Source: Tissierella sp.
Lineage (GTDB): Bacteria; Bacillota; Clostridia; Tissierellales; Tissierellaceae
Assembly: GCA_012735585.1 (NCBI GenBank)
Contig: JAAYGX010000179.1
Location: 1-36,339, forward strand
Direction: 5' to 3'
Length of the DNA: 36,339 bases
Below the pieces are notes generated by a model, which was given only the letters and a program-made list of their open reading frames with translations, had not been told where the DNA came from and ran no database searches. The position numbers and the translations under genes were made by a program. Below are positions 1 to 7,462 of this stretch, one piece after another. Position 1 is the stretch's first letter, and each line of letters opens with the position of its first letter.

Positions 1-1141
1 GTATAACCATAACAGTTACTCCGCCAATATTCTTGCTAACGATGGCTTCTTTACCTCTTATATCGTTAAGTTCCTCATCGATAACTATATTTAGACACTC
101 TAATCCATCACAAATTAATTCTCTCATACTTGCTGAGTTTTCACCTATACCAGCAGTAAATACTAATACATCTATTCTACACATTTGTGCAGCATAAGCT
201 GCTATAAATCTTCTAACTCTACTAGCAAATACATCAAGAGCTAACTTTGCTCTAGTATTTCCCTCTTCTGCTGCAACTTCTAAATCTCTAAAGTCACTAC
301 TTACACCTGAGATTCCTAGAACTCCAGATTCCTTATTAAGCATTTGATTAACTTGGTCAAAAGTCATATTCTCTTTATCCATAAGGAAAGTAATAATTGC
401 TGGGTCTATGTTTCCTGATCTTGTTCCCATAGCAACACCTTCAAGAGGAGTGAAACCCATACTTGTGTCTATAGATATTCCACCTTCAACAGCTGTAACA
501 CTTGATCCATTTCCTAAGTGAGCAGTAACAATATTCAAATCTTTAATATCTTTACCTAGAATTTCAGCAGCTCTTTGTGATACATATTTGTGGGATGTAC
601 CGTGGAATCCATATCTTCTAATCTTATATTTTTCATAGAATTCATATGGAATTGCATAAACAAAATTCTCAGCAGGAATTGTTTGATGGAAAGCTGTATC
701 AAATACTCCAACCATAGGTGTATTTGGCATTAATTCTTTACAAGCTTCAATTCCCATGATATTTGGTGGGTTGTGTAATGGAGCTAATTCAATATTTCTT
801 TCTAGAGCATCCATAACAGCATCATCAATAATAACTGAACCTGCAAAATCTTCTCCACCATGTACAACTCTATGTCCTACAGCACCAATTTCATCCATGG
901 ATTTAATTGCACCATATTTTTCATCAACAATAGCTTCCAATACTAATTCAAGAGCTCTTTTATGATTTTCCATAGGCTCCTCTATAATAACTCTTTCTTT
1001 GCCAGTTGTGTCATGTTTAATTCTTGCACCTTCAATACCAATTCTTTCAACAAGACCAATCGCCAATACTTTTTCCCCATCCATATCTATTAATTGATAC
1101 TTTAATGAAGAACTACCACAGTTAATAACCAAAATATTCAT
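1..1141 (-). CDS. ackA: Acetate kinase (C-terminus cut by window edge)
   Basis: Acetate kinase interconverts acetate plus ATP with acetyl phosphate in the cytoplasm and is the ATP-yielding step of acetate fermentation. I translated the minus strand by eye: it opens [17 protein letters not shown] and continues through GHRVVHGGE, the FDTAFHQT motif, [13 protein letters not shown], the ASKHA phosphate-loop region [19 protein letters not shown] and FTAGIGENS, all family hallmarks. About 380 codons are visible, so roughly the last 15-20 residues lie outside the window. The start at 1141 is preferred over an in-frame ATG at 1147 because AGGAGG (1154-1149) lies 7 bases before the first but touches the second. 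It is divergent from tmcAL; whether pta is nearby cannot be seen. Confidence 0.97.
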   Translation of the reverse strand, partial: MNILVINCGSSSLKYQLIDMDGEKVLAIGLVERIGIEGARIKHDTTGKERVIIEEPMENHKRALELVLEAIVDEKYGAIKSMDEIGAVGHRVVHGGEDFAGSVIIDDAVMDALERNIELAPLHNPPNIMGIEACKELMPNTPMVGVFDTAFHQTIPAENFVYAIPYEFYEKYKIRRYGFHGTSHKYVSQRAAEILGKDIKDLNIVTAHLGNGSSVTAVEGGISIDTSMGFTPLEGVAMGTRSGNIDPAIITFLMDKENMTFDQVNQMLNKESGVLGISGVSSDFRDLEVAAEEGNTRAKLALDVFASRVRRFIAAYAAQMCRIDVLVFTAGIGENSASMRELICDGLECLNIVIDEELNDIRGKEAIVSKNIGGVTVMVI

Positions 1142-1175
1142 TCTCATTCCTCCTAAATGTACTTTCACTATTACA

Positions 1176-1204
1176 ATATTATTACATTAGTGTTAAAAAA
1201 TCAA
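1176..1204 (-). promoter_or_regulatory. Probable sigma-A promoter of ackA
   Basis: On the minus strand TTGATT (1204-1199) is followed after 17 bases by TAATAT (1181-1176), about 35 bases before the ackA start. The spacing is ideal and the -35 is good; the -10 matches only 4 of 6. Confidence 0.45.
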
Positions 1205-1253
1205 CATTTTTCACTACTTTTATTCTAGTTAAAGATTAAATAATATTATAATA

Positions 1254-1262
1254 TGGTATAAT
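1254..1262 (+). promoter_or_regulatory. Extended -10 promoter of tmcAL
   Basis: TGgTATAAT at 1254-1262 is a perfect extended -10 element lying 27 bases before the tmcAL start codon. No convincing -35 is present, as expected for an extended -10 promoter. Confidence 0.45.
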
Positions 1263-1289
1263 CACATAAAATAGTATTTGGAGGAGAAA

Positions 1290-2531
1290 ATGAAAGTAGT
1301 AGGATTTATTACAGAATACAACCCATTTCATTACGGTCATAAATATCATCTAGATAAATCACTTCAGTTAACAAGGGCAACACACTCAATTGCAGTAATG
1401 AGTAGTTCCTTTGTCCAACGTGGAGAACCTTCAATTGTCGATAAATGGACCAAAGCAAAGATAGCCATAGAAAATGGAGTCGATTTGGTTATAGAGCTTC
1501 CATTTGTTTATTCTACACAAAGCGCCGAGTTTTTTGCACTTGGTGGAGTTAAAGTATTGGATTCATTAAATATTGTAGACTATATTGCTTTTGGCAGTGA
1601 AATCGGTAATTTAGAACCATTGACTCAAATAGCCGATCTATTATTAAAGGAAACAGATGAGTTCAAAAATAGCTTAAAGAAAAACCTGGATTTAGGAATG
1701 TCCTTTCCTGCCGCTAGAAGTTTAGCAATTGAGTATTCTTTAAAATTCAAAGGCTTAAATAGTTTTGATTATGGATCAATACTAAAACAATCTAATAATA
1801 TACTAGCAATTGAGTATTTAAAGGCCTTAAAAAAGATTGGCTCATCTATTAACCCTATTCCCATTACAAGGCAAGGATCTGATTACAAAGAAGAAACCAT
1901 CAGAGAAACCTTTGCTTCAGCTACAGCCATTAGAAAAAGTATACTAGCAAATGGGATTCAATCTATAAAAAATCTAGTTCCAGATAAAACATATGAACTA
2001 CTACAGGAATTTTATTATAATCACAATAATTTTAACCATCTTGAAAATTACTATTCAGTTATTAAATATTTGCTACTAACCACTCATAGAGATGATTTAA
2101 AAGAAATACTTGATATGGAAAATGGTTTAGAAAATAGAATAGTAGAACAGTCACTGCATTCTATAAATATGGAAGAGTTGATTGGAAATTCATCAACAAA
2201 AAGATACCCAAAAACAAGAATCCAAAGAATATTGACACATTTATTAAATAGTATCTTTGGAAGTACCATACAAGATATTTACTCTAAGGAAGTGCCCTAT
2301 ATCAGATTTTTAGGAGCAAATCAAAAAGGTTTAGAATTACTAAGTCTAATTAAAGAAAAATCAAATATACCTATACTTACTAAGTTTTCTCATCATGAGA
2401 ATATTAAAAATGATATAGTAGATCAATTTATATATTACGAAAAAAATGCCACAGACTTATATTACTTTGGTTTAAACATGAAAAACCCCAAAAATATGGA
2501 TTACAAAACATCACCCTATATAAAAAAATAA
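1290..2531 (+). CDS. tmcAL: tRNA(Met) cytidine acetate ligase TmcAL
   Basis: TmcAL (YlbM in Bacillus) uses ATP and acetate to place N4-acetylcytidine at the wobble base of elongator tRNA-Met. The 413-residue product starts MKVVGFITEYNPFHYGHKYH; HYGH at residues 14-17 is the HxGH nucleotidyltransferase motif, and the length matches the family (about 400). An in-frame TTG at 1278 precedes the ATG, but GGAGG at 1280-1284 lies five bases before the ATG at 1290, which also gives the family-standard N-terminus. It is followed by ylbJ after 57 bases, as in Bacillus, where ylbM and ylbJ are also close. Use of acetate fits the divergent acetate kinase gene, but that link is inference. Confidence 0.93.
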   Translation: MKVVGFITEYNPFHYGHKYHLDKSLQLTRATHSIAVMSSSFVQRGEPSIVDKWTKAKIAIENGVDLVIELPFVYSTQSAEFFALGGVKVLDSLNIVDYIAFGSEIGNLEPLTQIADLLLKETDEFKNSLKKNLDLGMSFPAARSLAIEYSLKFKGLNSFDYGSILKQSNNILAIEYLKALKKIGSSINPIPITRQGSDYKEETIRETFASATAIRKSILANGIQSIKNLVPDKTYELLQEFYYNHNNFNHLENYYSVIKYLLLTTHRDDLKEILDMENGLENRIVEQSLHSINMEELIGNSSTKRYPKTRIQRILTHLLNSIFGSTIQDIYSKEVPYIRFLGANQKGLELLSLIKEKSNIPILTKFSHHENIKNDIVDQFIYYEKNATDLYYFGLNMKNPKNMDYKTSPYIKK

Positions 2532-2586
2532 TCACCCTTCCCTCATATTATATTATAAAAAAAATATAATGAATGGAGGGGTGATT
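2530..2586 (+). promoter_or_regulatory. Hairpin from the tmcAL stop codon to the ylbJ ribosome binding site
   Basis: AATCACCC (2530-2537) is complementary to GGGTGATT (2579-2586), and ATTATATT pairs with AATATAAT around an A-rich loop, with TCC/GGA pairing between the two stems. The right arm contains most of the ylbJ Shine-Dalgarno GGAGGGG (2575-2581), so folding would hide it. The left arm begins on the last two bases of the tmcAL stop codon. There is no T-tract, so it does not look like an intrinsic terminator. The pairing is read from the sequence; a regulatory role is inference. Confidence 0.5.
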
Positions 2587-2588
2587 TA

Positions 2589-3788
2589 ATGAATTTATCT
2601 ATATCTATAAAAAATAATATTAGAAATAAGTTTTTTCAAATTATAGTTTTAGTACTTATGGTCTCACTGGTTATAAATCCATCTATGGGCCTAAATAGTG
2701 CTAGAAACGGTCTTCATCTCTGGTTCAATATATTACTTCCTTCATTGCTGCCCTTCTTTATTTTATCAGAGTTATTTATTGCATCAGGTCTTGTTCAGTA
2801 CTTTGGTAGGCTATTGGGTCCAATCATGGGACCTATCTTCAAAATTTCAGGGGAAGGTAGTTTTCCTTTGATCATGAGTTTTGTATCCGGATATCCTGTA
2901 GGTGCAAAACTAACCTCAAGATTAAGAGGCCTAAATCTAATATCTAAAAGAGAGGGGGATCGACTTGTTACATTGGCCTCAACATCAGGGCCACTATATA
3001 TCTTGGGAGCCGTACTTATTGGGATGCTTTCAATGCCAAATCTAACTGGTCTTATGATAATTCCCCACTATCTAGGTGCTATAACTGTTGGCATTGTATT
3101 TAGCCATCTCCCAAATAATCCTAAAAGATCAAGAAAACAATATATCCCATCAAAGCAAATAACAAATAACAATAAAATAAAGAGCGATTCATTACCAGTC
3201 ATTATCACCAACAGTGTTAGAGATGGAGTCAATTCAATATTGCTAATAGGTGGGTTTGTGATCATCTATAATGTAATAATTGACGTATTATTGTCATCCC
3301 ATTTAGTTAATATTTTCATAATCCATATTGGGAATATGATAAATATAAATCCAGAATTAATTAAAGGTATCTTTGCTGGACTTATAGAGTTAACTACTGG
3401 ATGCAATCGGATTTCATCATTGGATATCAGCATGATACACAAAATACTAAGTATAAATTTTATAATTGGTTGGGGTGGATTATCCATACTTAGCCAAGCC
3501 ATTAGTTTCATAAGCCAAACTGATATCAATGTGAAACTATACTTCGTCTCCAAAGCGCTACATGGATTCATATCAACTGTATATACATATATTTTGTATA
3601 TACTATTTTATAAGGATTATTTAATACCTTCTTCCCTAGATAATTTCATAAAAGAAGAAGTTTACAATCTAAAGACATGGTTGGAAAATATATATTTTTC
3701 TACCAAAATGTCCTTTGGAATATGTATATTTTTTATAGTATTAAGTATTTTAGTTCACAATATAAGTTTTATAAAAAAAAGAGGCTAG
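2589..3788 (+). CDS. ylbJ: Sporulation integral membrane protein YlbJ
   Basis: A polytopic membrane protein of 399 residues. YlbJ is needed for full spore cortex/coat maturation in Bacillus and resembles the nucleoside-recognition/gate domain family; its transported substrate is not settled. The N-terminal half shows the typical pattern: a membrane segment at about 17-33, the family stretch LHLWFNILLPSLLPFFILSE, then SFVSGYPVGAKLTSRLR and TLASTSGPLYILGAVL. Further hydrophobic segments run to the end. The start is fixed by GGAGGGG, 7 bases upstream. The last codons AGAGGCTAG also form part of a terminator stem for the opposing operon, and the stop codon directly abuts the stop of the minus-strand neighbour. 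In Bacillus ylbJ is a mother-cell gene; no sigma-E promoter is obvious here. Confidence 0.93.
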   Translation: MNLSISIKNNIRNKFFQIIVLVLMVSLVINPSMGLNSARNGLHLWFNILLPSLLPFFILSELFIASGLVQYFGRLLGPIMGPIFKISGEGSFPLIMSFVSGYPVGAKLTSRLRGLNLISKREGDRLVTLASTSGPLYILGAVLIGMLSMPNLTGLMIIPHYLGAITVGIVFSHLPNNPKRSRKQYIPSKQITNNNKIKSDSLPVIITNSVRDGVNSILLIGGFVIIYNVIIDVLLSSHLVNIFIIHIGNMININPELIKGIFAGLIELTTGCNRISSLDISMIHKILSINFIIGWGGLSILSQAISFISQTDINVKLYFVSKALHGFISTVYTYILYILFYKDYLIPSSLDNFIKEEVYNLKTWLENIYFSTKMSFGICIFFIVLSILVHNISFIKKRG

Positions 3789-3804
3789 TTAATTCCCGCC
3801 TCTT
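3773..3804 (-). terminator. Intrinsic terminator of the coaD operon
   Basis: Read on the minus strand, AAGAGGC (3804-3798), a 12-base loop and GCCTCTT (3785-3779) are followed by a run of eight T (3780-3773 region). The stem covers the last codons of both convergent genes: the 3' end of ylbJ and the final codons of the coiled-coil gene. The T-run is present only for minus-strand transcripts. Confidence 0.75.
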
Positions 3805-4235
3805 AGTTCTTTCCTATTTTCATTAAGTTCAGTTATTACATCTTTAAGTTGTTCTTGGGTTTCAAGCAATAGGCTGTCCGCATATTCCATAGCACCGAGC
3901 CTGATCTCTTTTGCTGTGGTCTGTGCTTTATTTATTAACTCTTCAGCTCTTTCCTTTGCTGCTTTAGTTATGGCTTCTTGATCTATAAGTTCTTCTAGTC
4001 TATATTCGGCTTCATTAAGTAAATTATCAGCATCTTTTTGAGCCTCAGCTAATATTCTTTGTTTCTCATCCTTAATCCATGCTGCCTGTTTGATTTCATC
4101 TGGTAATCTTATTCTGATCTCTTTGATTATATCCAAGATCTCATCCACATCTACCATTACTTTTTTAGAAAACGGCAAGGTAGAGCCATCCTCTATAATA
4201 TCTTCAATCTCATCAATAAGCTTTAATACATCCAC
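3789..4235 (-). CDS. Coiled-coil protein of unknown function, V-ATPase subunit H/E or DivIVA-like
   Basis: A 148-residue, highly charged helical protein without signal peptide or membrane segment. Residues about 45-135 are a continuous heptad-rich stretch (DEKQRILAEAQKDADNLLNE and similar) that resembles the stalk helices of V/F-type ATPase peripheral subunits and the tail of DivIVA proteins, so automatic annotation often calls such proteins 'ATPase'. I do not recognise a defined function. The start is GTG at 4235, preceded by AAAGGGGG inside the coaD 3' end; coaD ends two bases earlier, implying translational coupling. Similar proteins beside coaD and ylbJ are, to my knowledge, common in Clostridia. 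Its last codons form part of the operon terminator. Confidence 0.75.
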   Translation of the reverse strand: MDVLKLIDEIEDIIEDGSTLPFSKKVMVDVDEILDIIKEIRIRLPDEIKQAAWIKDEKQRILAEAQKDADNLLNEAEYRLEELIDQEAITKAAKERAEELINKAQTTAKEIRLGAMEYADSLLLETQEQLKDVITELNENRKELRGGN

Positions 4236-4237
4236 TA

Positions 4238-4720
4238 TTATAAGCCCCCTTTAAACTTATTTGTTAATGCATCTTCTACTACCTTAGGAACAAAACATGC
4301 TATTTCTCCACCATAATATGAAACTTCCTTAACGATACTAGAACTTAAATATACATGTTCTGCATTAGAAACCATAAATAAGGTTTCCATATCATTATAG
4401 GTTTTTTTATTAACTAAAGCCATTTGCATTTCATACTCAAAATCAGAAACTGCTCTCAAACCTCTTATGATTGTTGAACAATTCTTGCTTTTTGCATACT
4501 CTGTCAGTAAACCAGAGAAAGTATCTATCTCAACATTGGGGAAATCCTTAGTTGTTTCTTTGAGTAATGCAATCCTTTCCTCAACAGAAAAAAGACTTTG
4601 TTTTTGAATATTATTTAATACTGCAATTATTACTGTATCAAACTTATTGGCACATCTTTCAATTATGTCTAAATGCCCGTAAGTAACTGGGTCAAAACTT
4701 CCTGGGTAAATTGCTTTCAT
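4238..4720 (-). CDS. coaD: Phosphopantetheine adenylyltransferase
   Basis: CoaD transfers AMP from ATP to 4'-phosphopantetheine, making dephospho-CoA in the fourth step of coenzyme A synthesis. The 160-residue protein begins MKAIYPGSFDPVTYGHLDII, with the GSFDPxTxGH nucleotide-binding loop. It contains the RGLRAVSDFEYEMQMA region and the C-terminal SSSIVKEV version of the ISSTxVR motif. The length equals the family norm. A clear AGGAGG lies upstream, and the gene follows rsmD by 12 bases, the usual rsmD-coaD pairing. It acts in the same pathway as coaBC, encoded at 23073-24281. Confidence 0.97.
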   Translation of the reverse strand: MKAIYPGSFDPVTYGHLDIIERCANKFDTVIIAVLNNIQKQSLFSVEERIALLKETTKDFPNVEIDTFSGLLTEYAKSKNCSTIIRGLRAVSDFEYEMQMALVNKKTYNDMETLFMVSNAEHVYLSSSIVKEVSYYGGEIACFVPKVVEDALTNKFKGGL

Positions 4721-4732
4721 AACTACCTCCTA

Positions 4733-5287
4733 TTAATCCCTGCCTAAAAAAGTTATTCTTTTACTCCCATATCTTCTTTCATCAACCTTATTAAAATCAA
4801 ATATATTATCTTCTAAAATTAACTCACTTTCATGTTCAATAATTAACAAAACATTATCCGAGAAAATTGGATACTCCTTTAGAGTACTCAATACACCAAA
4901 TAGTAAGTCACTATGTCTATAAGGCGGATCTAAATATATATAATCAAATTCTAATTTCTTATTGTTTAGATGCTTTATTGCTTTTATAGCATCGGATTTA
5001 ATTACAGTGGCTGATTCCATTAATTTAGTATGTATTAAATTTTCTTTAATAGTAGAAATACTTTTAGTAGAAGAATCTACAAAATAGCACTCCTTAGCAC
5101 CTCTACTTAAAAATTCTATGCCTATGGATCCGGAACCTCCAAACAAATCTAAAACAACAGAATCTATCTGAATATGACCTAATATATTAAAAAGTGATTC
5201 CTTGATTTTATCTTCAGTTGGCCTAGTATCCGATCCCTTGGGAGTATTAAGCCTATGTCCCTTTCTTAATCCTGATATAACTCTCAA
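4733..5287 (-). CDS. rsmD: 16S rRNA (guanine(966)-N2)-methyltransferase RsmD
   Basis: A SAM-dependent methyltransferase that modifies G966 (E. coli numbering) of 16S rRNA in the small subunit. The 184-residue product opens MRVISGLRKGHRL and has the family block DTRPTEDKIKESLFNIL, the SAM-binding loop DLFGGSGSIGIE and the catalytic DPPY motif (YIYLDPPYRH). The start is TTG at 5287, selected because AAGGAG lies 7 bases upstream and the translation fits the family N-terminus exactly. It lies 66 bases below recG and immediately upstream of coaD. Confidence 0.95.
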   Translation of the reverse strand: MRVISGLRKGHRLNTPKGSDTRPTEDKIKESLFNILGHIQIDSVVLDLFGGSGSIGIEFLSRGAKECYFVDSSTKSISTIKENLIHTKLMESATVIKSDAIKAIKHLNNKKLEFDYIYLDPPYRHSDLLFGVLSTLKEYPIFSDNVLLIIEHESELILEDNIFDFNKVDERRYGSKRITFLGRD

Positions 5288-5304
5288 ATCAAAGCTCCTT
5301 TATA

Positions 5305-5333
5305 CTTATTTAGCAATATTCTATCATATAATA
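5305..5333 (-). promoter_or_regulatory. Weak candidate promoter for rsmD-coaD
   Basis: In the 66-base recG-rsmD gap, minus-strand TTTATT is followed after about 17 bases by TAGAAT. The -35 is poor, so rsmD may simply be read through from recG. Coordinates are approximate. Confidence 0.25.
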
Positions 5334-5353
5334 GATTATAAATAAATCATATT

Positions 5354-7405
5354 TTAATTAATACTATCTATTCCCTTGAACAACTCACTAATCCTTTTGT
5401 TCATAATTATAAATTCTTCACCATCAAGATTGGGATTAGATTCTAAAATATCATGTGCTTCTTTCTGAGCAGCTTTTAAAACATTCAAATCCCTAAATAA
5501 ATTTGCTATCTTTAGATCAGGTAAACCATGCTGTTTAGTGCCAAAAAATTCACCAGGACCACGTAATTCCAGATCCTTCTCAGAAATCACAAATCCATCA
5601 GTAGAGCTTTGCATAATTCTCATTCTATCCCTAGCTATTTTAGTCCTGCCATTGTTAATAAGTATGCAATAAGATTGATACTCTCCTCTACCCACCCTGC
5701 CTCGTAGTTGATGTAATTGAGCCAAGCCAAATCTTTCAGCGTCATAGATTACCATTATATTTGCATTAGGTACATTTACTCCCACTTCAATAACTGTAGT
5801 TGAAATCAATATGTCTATTTTATGATTTTTAAACTCTTCCATAATTAAGTCTTTCTCGCTAGCTTTCATCTTACCATGTAGAAGTCCAACAGAGTAGTTT
5901 TTAAATACATTGTTTTTATAGTTTTCATATAGTTCTTCCACTGATTTTAAATCTAGTGTTTCAGATTCCTCTATTAAAGGGGAGACGATATATGCCTGTC
6001 TTCCTCCTAATATTTGTTTTTCAATAAAGCTATTAACCCTATCTACCATTTGAGAATTAACAGCAAAGGTCTCTATTTCCTTTCTACCAGGTGGTAATTC
6101 GTCAATGATAGAGATGTCTAAGTCACCATACAAAATCAGCGCCAGGGTCCTTGGAATTGGTGTAGCGGTCATAACCAATATATCTGGGTTGTTGCCTTTT
6201 TGACTGATGATCATTCTTTGTTTAACTCCAAATCTATGTTGCTCATCTGTTACTACAAGTCCAAGGTTTTTAAACTCAACAGTATCTTGAATTAGGGCAT
6301 GGGTACCAATTAAAATGTCAATCTTTCCTTCTTTTAAATCATCAACTATATTTTCTTTAGTTTTCTGGCTTAAACTACCTACTAATAATTCACATCGAAT
6401 ATTGTATTTATTAAATAATGGTGATAAAGATTCAAAATGTTGGGTGGCTAGTATTTCAGTAGGTGCCATCATAGCTGCTTGGTATCCTGATTTAACTGCC
6501 CTAAACATAGAGGCAGCCGCAATTATAGTTTTACCCGAACCTACATCACCTTGTACCAACCGATTCATCTGTTTGATATTATCCATGTCCTGTTGTATCT
6601 CAGATAGCACTCTACTTTGGGCATTGGTCAATTTAAAAGGTAAACTACTTAAGAACACTTCTAAATCAGTACATGGGGGAAATTGTATACCATTATTCTT
6701 CTCATAGCTTTTGTTTTTAATCATAAATAAACCAATTTGCAAAAGTAAAAGCTCTTCAAATATTAATCGTCTTCTAGCTTCATGAAGGTACTCACTATTT
6801 ATAGGAAAGTGTATGTTCTGAATCGCATCTTTTATTCCTATTAGACGGTACTTGTCCCTAATCCTATCTGGAATTGTTTCTTCTGTAAATGATAAATATT
6901 CCTTTAAAGAGCTATCCATTATTTTGATAATCTCATTATTGGTTATTCCTTTAGTTAAACCATAAATAGGAATGATCTTACCAACTTTGTTTTCCTTGTT
7001 CATTTTTTCATAAACAGGGTTCATAACTTGAAACTCCATACCTATTCTATTGATTTTTCCATTTATTCTATAAGACTGCCCAATAACAAATTTATCCTTT
7101 AAGTATTCTTGATTAAACCATACCAAATATCCATGGCCACTTTCATCTTTAAAGGGAACTTTTAATATTGACATATTTCTTCTGGGTCTAGAAATTTGGG
7201 CTTGCCCAACGATCTCTACCTCTAAACTAGCTTTTTCTCCAATTATAGCTTCTTTAATGGTAGTAAAAATTGATCTATCTTCATAATCCCTTGGAAAATA
7301 ACTTAATAGATCATCAATGTTTTCAACTCCTAATTTTTTTAAACTACTTGCTCTCTTAGGCCCAACACCTTTAATATATTGGACACTCATAGAAAGATTA
7401 TTCAT
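5354..7405 (-). CDS. recG: ATP-dependent DNA helicase RecG
   Basis: RecG remodels stalled replication forks and branched recombination intermediates. The 683-residue product matches the family length. It has an N-terminal wedge/OB domain (about 1-240) opening with the helix-hairpin-like YIKGVGPKRASSLKKLG. The superfamily-2 motor shows Walker A GDVGSGKT at 286-293, DEQH at 387-390, motif III TATPIPRT, and motif VI QLRGRVGRG. The ATG at 7405 follows GGAGGGA. Between it and fakA sits a 17-bp perfect hairpin without a T-run. The fakA-recG-rsmD-coaD order is typical of Clostridia. Confidence 0.97.
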   Translation of the reverse strand: MNNLSMSVQYIKGVGPKRASSLKKLGVENIDDLLSYFPRDYEDRSIFTTIKEAIIGEKASLEVEIVGQAQISRPRRNMSILKVPFKDESGHGYLVWFNQEYLKDKFVIGQSYRINGKINRIGMEFQVMNPVYEKMNKENKVGKIIPIYGLTKGITNNEIIKIMDSSLKEYLSFTEETIPDRIRDKYRLIGIKDAIQNIHFPINSEYLHEARRRLIFEELLLLQIGLFMIKNKSYEKNNGIQFPPCTDLEVFLSSLPFKLTNAQSRVLSEIQQDMDNIKQMNRLVQGDVGSGKTIIAAASMFRAVKSGYQAAMMAPTEILATQHFESLSPLFNKYNIRCELLVGSLSQKTKENIVDDLKEGKIDILIGTHALIQDTVEFKNLGLVVTDEQHRFGVKQRMIISQKGNNPDILVMTATPIPRTLALILYGDLDISIIDELPPGRKEIETFAVNSQMVDRVNSFIEKQILGGRQAYIVSPLIEESETLDLKSVEELYENYKNNVFKNYSVGLLHGKMKASEKDLIMEEFKNHKIDILISTTVIEVGVNVPNANIMVIYDAERFGLAQLHQLRGRVGRGEYQSYCILINNGRTKIARDRMRIMQSSTDGFVISEKDLELRGPGEFFGTKQHGLPDLKIANLFRDLNVLKAAQKEAHDILESNPNLDGEEFIIMNKRISELFKGIDSIN

Positions 7406-7425
7406 AAAATCCCTCCATTGGTGTA

Positions 7426-7462
7426 ATTAGAATAACCCTACCAAGGGTAGGGTTATTCTAAT
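7426..7462 (-). repeat. 17-bp perfect inverted repeat across the fakA stop codon
   Basis: 7426-7442 and 7446-7462 are exact reverse complements separated by only three bases. The right-hand arm covers the last codons (Leu-Glu-stop) of the fakA-like gene. Neither strand shows a T-run after the stem, so an RNA-processing or mRNA-stabilising hairpin is more likely than a terminator. Confidence 0.7.

Noticed and set aside
756-965. Plus-strand open frame opposite ackA
   Set aside because: It lies within acetate kinase on the other strand and lacks a ribosome site and family similarity.
6315-6707. 130-codon plus-strand frame opposite recG
   Set aside because: It overlaps the conserved RecG motor motifs entirely; composition reflects the antisense of that gene.
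7426-7462. 17-bp hairpin as an intrinsic terminator between fakA and recG
   Set aside because: No T-run follows on either strand and the recG ribosome site follows closely.
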